This document shows, piece after piece, positions 51,398 through 57,520 of a stretch of 64,000 nucleotides of DNA. This DNA comes from Bog-159 sp963756605 (GTDB lineage Bacteria > Acidobacteriota > Terriglobia > Bryobacterales > Bryobacteraceae): the NCBI GenBank assembly GCA_963756605.1, contig CAVWOT010000024.1, positions 62,001-126,000 of the forward strand, read 5' to 3'. Numbering within the stretch: position 1 is the first letter of the stretch; each line of letters begins with the position of its first letter. Position numbers and translations under genes: made by a program. The notes below the pieces were generated by a model that made no database searches, was not told the origin of the DNA, and was given only the letters and a program-made list of their open reading frames with translations.

Positions 51398-51504
51398 TGA
51401 AATCCCTCCGCAGAAATCTAGACGCTGTCAAAGATAGCATTAGCAGTAATGGGAAGGCAAGGCACAGAGTGTAAAATGCGGGATAATCCCGATACGAACC
51501 GCGC

Positions 51505-51898
51505 TTCGGTATGCTGCAACTTTCTCCTAACGCTCGTTGGATGTTATACGAAAGCAAAGACGAGGGCGGCGGGCTCTATGTCGCGCCTTTTGACGGTCTC
51601 AACCCACGCCGGCAGATCGCTACCGGGGGCGGACGACCCGTATGGCGCGGGGACGGCAAAGAGATTCTTTACGTCAGTGGAAGCATGGTTATGTCGGTTC
51701 CTGTAGAAGGCCGTGATACGCTTGCCTTCGGCGCACCACGCAAGCTGTTCTCGGTCTCCGGTTTGCCTGGCGCAGTGTTGCATCCAGCACTCCGCTCGCG
51801 GTGTCGCGCGGAAGGGATCGCGAATCTTCTGGCTGCAGGGGGTTGAACAAACGATTATCCAAGCCTACCCCGACGGGGTGAACAAACCGGGACCATCT
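51505..51898 (+). pseudogene. Remnant of a WD40-like/TolB propeller (kinase C-terminus)
   Basis: LSPNARWMLYESKDEGGGLY, VAPFDGLNPRRQIATGGGRP, VWRGDGKEILYVSG and FGAPRKLFSVSG form the last blades of the TolB-type propeller seen at the C-terminus of acidobacterial kinases. A frame change near 51790 is needed to reach GSRIFWLQGVEQTIIQ. N-terminal kinase part absent. Confidence 0.7.
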
Positions 51899-52257
51899 TA
51901 GGCGGACGCGCGCGATAAGACCGGGGTTCCCTGCCATCCACAGCGCGATTCGCGGGCCTGCGGCGCGCATACCTGGATCGCCAAGCGCTCGGAGATCACT
52001 GCTTCAAGGATGGAAGGCGTCTCCAGCGCGGCGTCGCCGGCATCCCGGGTACGCGCACTCCCGGTCGCGGCGGCGACAACGGGGTGGTGCAGGAATTGGG
52101 GCAGCGGGCACCATGCTGCATGACAATTAGGCCGCGCCGACCCATTCTCCAGGTACGCCCCGAAACTGTGTCACATTATGTGCGGTCCTACCGCGACGAG
52201 AGTTCGGCTTTACGCCTCCGCTCGATGCCCGTGGTTTGCTTGTAACTTGATGTAGCA
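51899..52257. other. Unassigned stretch before the BREX remnant
   Basis: About 360 bp without a supportable gene; looks like scrambled coding remnants (GC-rich, no ribosome site). Confidence 0.4.
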
Positions 52258-52452
52258 ACCAGCCGGCGGGTGGAGCGAGCTTGGCACTACACCGCCATAG
52301 ACTACCGCGATCGCTTCGGAAAGCGGCGCGGGTTCATGCTCATCCGTGCGCTACCATACGGATACTCGGAGCCGCATGCTCAACTACATGGGCTCGCGCC
52401 TGGATGGCCAGACACTGGCTATCGCATCGAGATCGACGGGAGAAGATCATGA
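52258..52452 (+). CDS. 3' fragment of an unidentified gene upstream of brxC
   Basis: About 60 codons: WHYTAIDYRDRFGKRRGFML, IRALPYGYSEPHAQLHGL, APGWPDTGYRIEIDGRRS, with its TGA overlapping the brxC ATG (ATGA). The overlap indicates an original operon partner of brxC whose 5' part was lost. I do not recognise the family; in BREX operons BrxB or BrxF precede BrxC, but the residues do not let me assign either. Confidence 0.45.
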   Translation, partial: TSRRVERAWHYTAIDYRDRFGKRRGFMLIRALPYGYSEPHAQLHGLAPGWPDTGYRIEIDGRRS

Positions 52453-55361
52453 CCAGAATTGCCGATCTGTTGGAGAGCCATTTCTCCAGACCTATCGAGG
52501 AGGTCGTCAAAGTCGACAACCACGATCCCGATACTGTCTTCACGGAACTGACCGAATACGTCGTCACGGATCGTATCAAGGCCGCATACGAAGACCTGTT
52601 CTCCGCGATGGCGGCAGCACTCGAATCGCCGACCAAAGGCGTTGGAGTCTGGATTTCGGGCTTCTTCGGATCAGGCAAGTCTTACTTTGCGAAAAACCTC
52701 GGATATGTTCTGGCCAACCGTGAAGTGCATGGCATCCCCGCGAGTTCACTTTTCCTGAAGCAGGTGGAATCCAAGCGCGCTACGGAGTCCGTTGAATGCC
52801 TCAATCGAGCGGCCCCATACGAGGTCTTCATATGCGACATCCAGGCGGAGTTGGACTCGCCGGTCGAAACCGGCGCGGAACAGATCGTCGAGGTCATGTA
52901 CCGGGGTTTACTGCGCGAAATGGACTACGCAGAGGACTTCGATATCGCAGAGCTTGAGATCGAACTGGAAAAAGGAGGCACGCTAGCCGCGTTCCAAGAG
53001 CTCTGCCGCGCGGAATATGAGGAGGAGTGGCGAAAGATTCGTACCGGCAGAGGGAATTTCGGACGTGCGACCGCGTTGCTGCACCGGCTAGATCCCAAGA
53101 CTTACGCTGCGGTGGACGCGTGGCTGAAGATCGTTGAGACACAGCCTTCCAAGAAGCCCGCGGTCAAGGATTTGGTCGAAAAATCGTTCGATTTATGCGA
53201 AATTCGCCGTCCCGGGAAGGCCCTGGCTTTCATATTGGACGACATGGGCCAATACGCCGCCCTTAGCGGCGAACACCTGGAGTGCCTGCGCGCCATTGTC
53301 GAGCAGTTTGGCAAAGAAAGCCTCAAGCGGATGAGGGCCGGAACGATGCCAGGCCCAGCCTTGATCGTGGTCACGGCCGAGCGAGATCTGCCAGAGGTTT
53401 TCAGCGGCCTCGCAGCCGGCCCGGTCGACTGGTCTAAGATACAGGACTGTTTTAAGTGCCAGATCCGCCTATCTCCCGCCAGCATCCGCGAGGTCCTTGC
53501 CCGCGGTGTGCTACGCAAGAGGAAAAGCCAGGAGCCTGTACTCAGAAAGCTGTTTCGGGACAGCGGTGCCTCGCTGATGCAGAATGTCAAGCTGGAGCGG
53601 TCGACCCGCCGCACGGAGTTCAACGAAGATGAGTTTGTCCACTTTTATCCTTATCTTCCGCATCTGATCGACCTCTCCATTGACATCGTAGCCGGCATCC
53701 GACTGCATCCCAACGCGCCAAAACGGCCCCGCAGCGGCAATCGCAGCGTCGTCAAGCAATGTTTTGAAATGCTCGTGTCGCACGGGACCGGGCTCGCCGA
53801 TCAGCCTATCGGCAGTCAGGTCAGCATCGACAAAATTTATCAACTGGTGGAAGAGAGTATTCCGCCACAGAAGCGGAAGGACATACTGGACATTTGCCAG
53901 CGCTTCGACGACGACAAAGACTACCCGGGAATGGCGACGCGGGTGGCGAAGGCACTCTGCCTCATGGAGTTTGCCAGAACGGACCTGCCACGTACGACGA
54001 ACAACATCGCCGCTCTGCTGGTCCAACGTGTAACCGAAGCACCGCCCACACTCGCCGTTGCCGCAATTCTCTATCACATGCAGCAGGCGCTGTTTGTGCG
54101 CTGGACTGAATATGGCTGGAAGCTCTATGACTTCGACGAACTGCGCCGCGCGCCGGACGCCGTAGCGGGGCTCGAGAACGCCGTGGGCGCCGTTAATCCC
54201 CGGCTTCCCGGGTGGCACAACGACCTGATCCAACTTATTAAGAAGTTGCTTCTTCGCGGGTGGGCCTGGTATACGAGGCCTTTGAAGCAATTCAATGCCA
54301 CCGTAAGTCGATCGATCGACGAGATCGTCTGGGCCCTCGACCAGCATTCCTCGACCATGGTTGCCCACCTGGCCACGAACATGGTTTCGCTCGACCGGCT
54401 TTCCATGGACATCACTGCTCTTGAAGCGCGATTGGCGCAGTCGGAGAAGCGGAACGCCACCCTCGCGGAGTCTACCGAACAGCGGCTGGAAATCTTGCAC
54501 GAGCGGGTAAAGGCGTTAGCCGACTTACAAAAGGCCGCAAATCCGCTAGCCCTGGCCGGCGCCACGGATACAGACTGGCCTAAGCGAGCTAGCAATAATT
54601 CCGGGTTCCCTATAAGGGACAGAACAGCTTATGTCATTGGACTATTCGGCACTGGACGCAGATATATCAATGAGCTGATCCAGCAGAATATTGGGGAAAG
54701 GGCGAGATATTTTAGGGATACGATCCGCCTGCATCCGGGTCCGACACCTATGATCTATAGCGGCCATGCCACCATGAGGTATGTCTGCCGGGGTCAGGAG
54801 ACGCCCGCGGTAATGGGCCGTATATTGGAATCCGTCGGATGGGGATTTGCCAAGCTGATTTTTGTCTATCGTCATCCCCTCGATTCCCTGCTGACAAACT
54901 GGATCTGGTGGCGCACATTCATTCGCGACAACCGGGCGATTGCCGGCATCTCACAGATTTACAAAAACACTGAGGATCTATGTGCCGACCTGGAGCAACA
55001 TTTCGAGGAGTTCGAGGCCTTTGCCGAAGGTGATCCGGACTTCTTCGCGCGCGTGCCTGGGCCGCCCTTTCTATCGTTCGCCGAATTCGTCGAAGAAACA
55101 GAACTTCATCTCCAATGCGCCAATCAGGTGTTGCGGCTTGAGGACTTCACGGTCGATCCGACGAAGGAGTTTTCCAAGATCGCTGCAGTCATGTCTGTGG
55201 ATCTTGATTTGAGCCGTTTATCTGTAGCCCCTCCGAAAACCAAGCCTTATGGCCACCTGGCTATTAAAGACAAAGTTCCTCGATTTGGAGATTTTATCGA
55301 TGGGCTGAATACCGAGACGAAACGACGGATCGGGAAGATCGGCTATGCGCTGAAGGGCTGA
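52449..55361 (+). CDS. Chimera: truncated BREX BrxC ATPase fused to a sulfotransferase-like domain
   Basis: 970 residues. Residues 1-~714 match BREX BrxC: PIEEVVKVDNHDPDTVFTEL, TEYVVTDRIKAAYEDLF, Walker A in ISGFFGSGKSYFAKNLGYVL (~71-85), LLREMDYAEDFDIAELEIEL, LHRLDPKTYAAVDAWLK, AFILDDMGQYAALSGEHLEC and FYPYLPHLIDLSIDIVAGIR. Normal BrxC is about 1200 residues, so its C-terminus is missing. From ~720 the protein becomes sulfotransferase-like: YVIGLFGTGRRYINELIQQN (5'-phosphate loop), YRHPLDSLLTNWIWWRTFI (3'-phosphate region, ~807) and LRLEDFTVDPTKEFSKIAAV. The DNA of this part is visibly less GC-rich. Start at 52449 has GGGAGAAG upstream. The transferase half lies next to the phosphoramidate genes and may be their transferase (inference); the join looks like a recombination fusion. 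Confidence 0.8.
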   Translation: MTRIADLLESHFSRPIEEVVKVDNHDPDTVFTELTEYVVTDRIKAAYEDLFSAMAAALESPTKGVGVWISGFFGSGKSYFAKNLGYVLANREVHGIPASSLFLKQVESKRATESVECLNRAAPYEVFICDIQAELDSPVETGAEQIVEVMYRGLLREMDYAEDFDIAELEIELEKGGTLAAFQELCRAEYEEEWRKIRTGRGNFGRATALLHRLDPKTYAAVDAWLKIVETQPSKKPAVKDLVEKSFDLCEIRRPGKALAFILDDMGQYAALSGEHLECLRAIVEQFGKESLKRMRAGTMPGPALIVVTAERDLPEVFSGLAAGPVDWSKIQDCFKCQIRLSPASIREVLARGVLRKRKSQEPVLRKLFRDSGASLMQNVKLERSTRRTEFNEDEFVHFYPYLPHLIDLSIDIVAGIRLHPNAPKRPRSGNRSVVKQCFEMLVSHGTGLADQPIGSQVSIDKIYQLVEESIPPQKRKDILDICQRFDDDKDYPGMATRVAKALCLMEFARTDLPRTTNNIAALLVQRVTEAPPTLAVAAILYHMQQALFVRWTEYGWKLYDFDELRRAPDAVAGLENAVGAVNPRLPGWHNDLIQLIKKLLLRGWAWYTRPLKQFNATVSRSIDEIVWALDQHSSTMVAHLATNMVSLDRLSMDITALEARLAQSEKRNATLAESTEQRLEILHERVKALADLQKAANPLALAGATDTDWPKRASNNSGFPIRDRTAYVIGLFGTGRRYINELIQQNIGERARYFRDTIRLHPGPTPMIYSGHATMRYVCRGQETPAVMGRILESVGWGFAKLIFVYRHPLDSLLTNWIWWRTFIRDNRAIAGISQIYKNTEDLCADLEQHFEEFEAFAEGDPDFFARVPGPPFLSFAEFVEETELHLQCANQVLRLEDFTVDPTKEFSKIAAVMSVDLDLSRLSVAPPKTKPYGHLAIKDKVPRFGDFIDGLNTETKRRIGKIGYALKG

Positions 55362-55365
55362 CCGC

Positions 55366-56133
55366 TTATAGGCGGCGCGCCGCCCAGGCGCGAGTCACAT
55401 AAGTTGTCTCGATTGCCGTCAGATCTCGAATGCGCTCCTTCGTGAGATCCAGGAACTCTCGGAAAAGGTCCGGACCTAATTGCACCTGCAGATCGTTCAC
55501 CGAGCGCCACGCGCCGATATACTGCTCCGGCGTCTGGCACACGGAATGCCTGCCTTCGAGGTACAGCACTTCGGTGAATTGCGGTTTGGCGCCCAGCATA
55601 TCGGTCAGCCGCTCGGTGATGCCGGAGCGGCCGGACGATACGCGCCGGATATCAGGCTTGAGCCGGCTGATCTGCGCCTCGATCTCGACGAGCAGGGGGT
55701 TCGCCTCGACGTAGCGCGGATTCCACAAGGCGGCGAAAACGCCACCCGGGCGCAGGATGCGGTGGAACTCGTCGCAGGCTTTATCGAAATCGGCCCAGTG
55801 GAGTGACGAGGCCATGCTGACAAGATCGGCAGAGGCATCCGGCAATCCAGTGTCTTCCGCCGAACCCTTGCGCCAGACAATGTCCATGCCGCGCGAGGTC
55901 GCGATTCCTTGCCCGCGCATCTCGTCATTAGGTTCTACGGCGATAACGGAACGCAGGCCGCGGGCCGCCAGCATGCGTGTCCAGACGCCAGTTCCGGCGC
56001 CGATATCGGCGGCATGGATGACGGCCGCATCGCAACCCACATAGCTCAAGATCGCGCTGGCGACCTGCGGCGCATAGCCCGGGCGGAACCTGGCGTAGTC
56101 GCCAGCCAGTCCGGTATAATCTCCGTGTTTCAT
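55366..56133 (-). CDS. SAM-dependent methyltransferase, Cj1419-like (phosphoramidate O-methylation candidate)
   Basis: 255 residues. Class I methyltransferase: DYTGLAGDYARFRPGYAPQV, AADIGAGTGVWTRMLAARGL (motif I), AVEPNDEMRGQG, SMASSLHWADFDKACDEFHR, ILRPGGVFAALWNPRYVEAN and YIGAWRSVNDLQVQLGPDLF. From memory the sequence, including SSGRSGITE and TTYVTRAWAARRL, follows the Campylobacter Cj1419 methyltransferase of the O-methyl phosphoramidate pathway closely. Stop lies 4 bp from the stop of the facing BrxC-transferase gene; 15 bp downstream of the cytidylyltransferase gene, so last in its operon. Confidence 0.82.
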   Translation of the reverse strand: MKHGDYTGLAGDYARFRPGYAPQVASAILSYVGCDAAVIHAADIGAGTGVWTRMLAARGLRSVIAVEPNDEMRGQGIATSRGMDIVWRKGSAEDTGLPDASADLVSMASSLHWADFDKACDEFHRILRPGGVFAALWNPRYVEANPLLVEIEAQISRLKPDIRRVSSGRSGITERLTDMLGAKPQFTEVLYLEGRHSVCQTPEQYIGAWRSVNDLQVQLGPDLFREFLDLTKERIRDLTAIETTYVTRAWAARRL

Positions 56134-56148
56134 CGTGACTGACAGTCC

Positions 56149-56907
56149 TCAGGTCCCCGCATCCTCAAGGAGGAGATTCCCCTTTCGGACCATGCGCTGG
56201 TACAGCGCCACGTCTTCCGGACTGTCGATTTCGCCCCATTGGCCATCGTTGCCGAAAGTGCTTATAGGGAGATGGTTGGCGGCGAGCAGCCGGCGCAGCA
56301 ATCCGGTCACATCCAGGCGATTGCGGAGGGGCGGGTCGAGCGTGCTTAGTAAGACTTCGACGGCGCTCCATGCCGGGGGCGTGAACTTGAACAGGCCCAT
56401 ATACTGCCCCTCAATGTCTTCTATCCTGGCCGTCCTGCCGCCGATTTCGAGTAAGTGGCCCGCGGCGTCGATGCGGAAGGTTTCCGCGTCAACCAAAGGC
56501 TCGGCGAAACGCTGGGTCCACAGGCGGCGCCAATCCCGGTCGTAACTGATGACCAACGCTCCCGGCGCAGCGGCCAAACCGCGCACCACTTCATTGCGGT
56601 AGAAGATATCGGCGTAGCTGACGATAACCGGCCCCGCACGCAGCCAGGCAGCCGCCGCGGCCAGCGACATCACCATATTGGTTTCGGCCCATCGTTCGTT
56701 GGCGAAATAGACGAGGCCGGGAAAATCGATCATCTCGGCGCGATAGCCGCGCACAACGCCGATTTCGTCCACGCCACCGCGACGAAGCGCCGCGATCTGG
56801 CGCTCGATCAGCGGCCTGCCCGCGAGCTCGACCAGGCATTTCGGACGGTTCCCGAGAGGCCCCATGCGGCTGCCGCGACCGGCTGCGAGAATCACCGCGC
56901 GCATCAT
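56149..56907 (-). CDS. Nucleotidyltransferase, Cj1416-like (CTP:phosphoglutamine cytidylyltransferase candidate)
   Basis: 252 residues from ATG 56907 (or 56904) after a GGGGG ribosome site. MRAVILAAGRGSRMGPLGNR, PKCLVELAGRPLIERQIAAL is the sugar-nucleotidyltransferase signature. Later ERWAETNMVMSLAAAA, VSYADIFYRNEVVRGL, SYDRDWRRLWTQRFAEPLVD, EDIEGQYMGLFKFT and NDGQWGEIDSPEDVALY match, as I recall, the Campylobacter enzyme that makes CDP-L-glutamine from L-glutamine phosphate. Simple phosphocholine cytidylyltransferase is the alternative, but the neighbours argue against it. Confidence 0.82.
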   Translation of the reverse strand: MMRAVILAAGRGSRMGPLGNRPKCLVELAGRPLIERQIAALRRGGVDEIGVVRGYRAEMIDFPGLVYFANERWAETNMVMSLAAAAAWLRAGPVIVSYADIFYRNEVVRGLAAAPGALVISYDRDWRRLWTQRFAEPLVDAETFRIDAAGHLLEIGGRTARIEDIEGQYMGLFKFTPPAWSAVEVLLSTLDPPLRNRLDVTGLLRRLLAANHLPISTFGNDGQWGEIDSPEDVALYQRMVRKGNLLLEDAGT

Positions 56908-56917
56908 TTGCCCCCGA

Positions 56918-57520
56918 TCATGCCACCCCAAAGACCAGGCGGAACAATGCCACGTCGGCAGGCGCGAACGGGATGCACCGCTCAGGGTGCCACATGATCG
57001 CCGTGATGGGCTGGGCCGAATGGCGAATGGCTTTGACCACGCCATCGTCGGCGACCGCCCAGACATCCAGCGGCGGCCGCGAGTCGAAGGAGGCATAGTG
57101 ATGATAACTGTTGACCTGTTTTGGCTCGCCTTCGATCCGTATAACCTGACATTTGGCTACATGGCCTTCCACGCGGCGTAACGGAATCGCGAAACGCTGC
57201 TGAATCACCTGCATGCCGCGGCAAACTCCGAGGACCGGCAGTCTGCGCGGCTCGGCCCAATCGAGCAAGGCATTTTCGACGGCGTCGCGCTCTGGGGCAT
57301 CCCCGCCCAATACCGCCAGATCGTTGCCGCCGGTCAACACTAATCCGCCGATACCGGCCGCGTGGCACAAGGCAAGCGCCGGTCCGGTGACATTGGGGAG
57401 CAACAGAGGAAGCAGCCCGCAGGCCGACAGGAACCTTGTCCAGGCTTGATCAAGCGAATCGCGGCGCTCGCCGTACGCCGGATCGACCGAAACCCGTTGG
57501 GTAATGGCCACCACTTTCAT
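56918..57520 (-). CDS. Class I glutamine-amidotransferase-fold hydrolase, Cj1417-like (gamma-glutamyl-CDP-amidate hydrolase candidate)
   Basis: 200 residues from ATG 57520, overlapping the upstream stop as ATGA. Peptidase C26 fold: VVAITQRVSVDPAYGERRDS, GLVLTGGNDLAVLG, VLGVCRGMQVIQQRF with the nucleophile Cys, NSYHHYASFD and IMWHPERCIPF with the His-Glu pair. The sequence GGNDL...LGVCRGMQ...VNSYHHY agrees with Cj1417, which releases cytidine diphosphoramidate from gamma-glutamyl-CDP-amidate. Generic gamma-Glu-GABA hydrolase (PuuD) is the usual automatic annotation. Confidence 0.84.
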   Translation of the reverse strand: MKVVAITQRVSVDPAYGERRDSLDQAWTRFLSACGLLPLLLPNVTGPALALCHAAGIGGLVLTGGNDLAVLGGDAPERDAVENALLDWAEPRRLPVLGVCRGMQVIQQRFAIPLRRVEGHVAKCQVIRIEGEPKQVNSYHHYASFDSRPPLDVWAVADDGVVKAIRHSAQPITAIMWHPERCIPFAPADVALFRLVFGVA

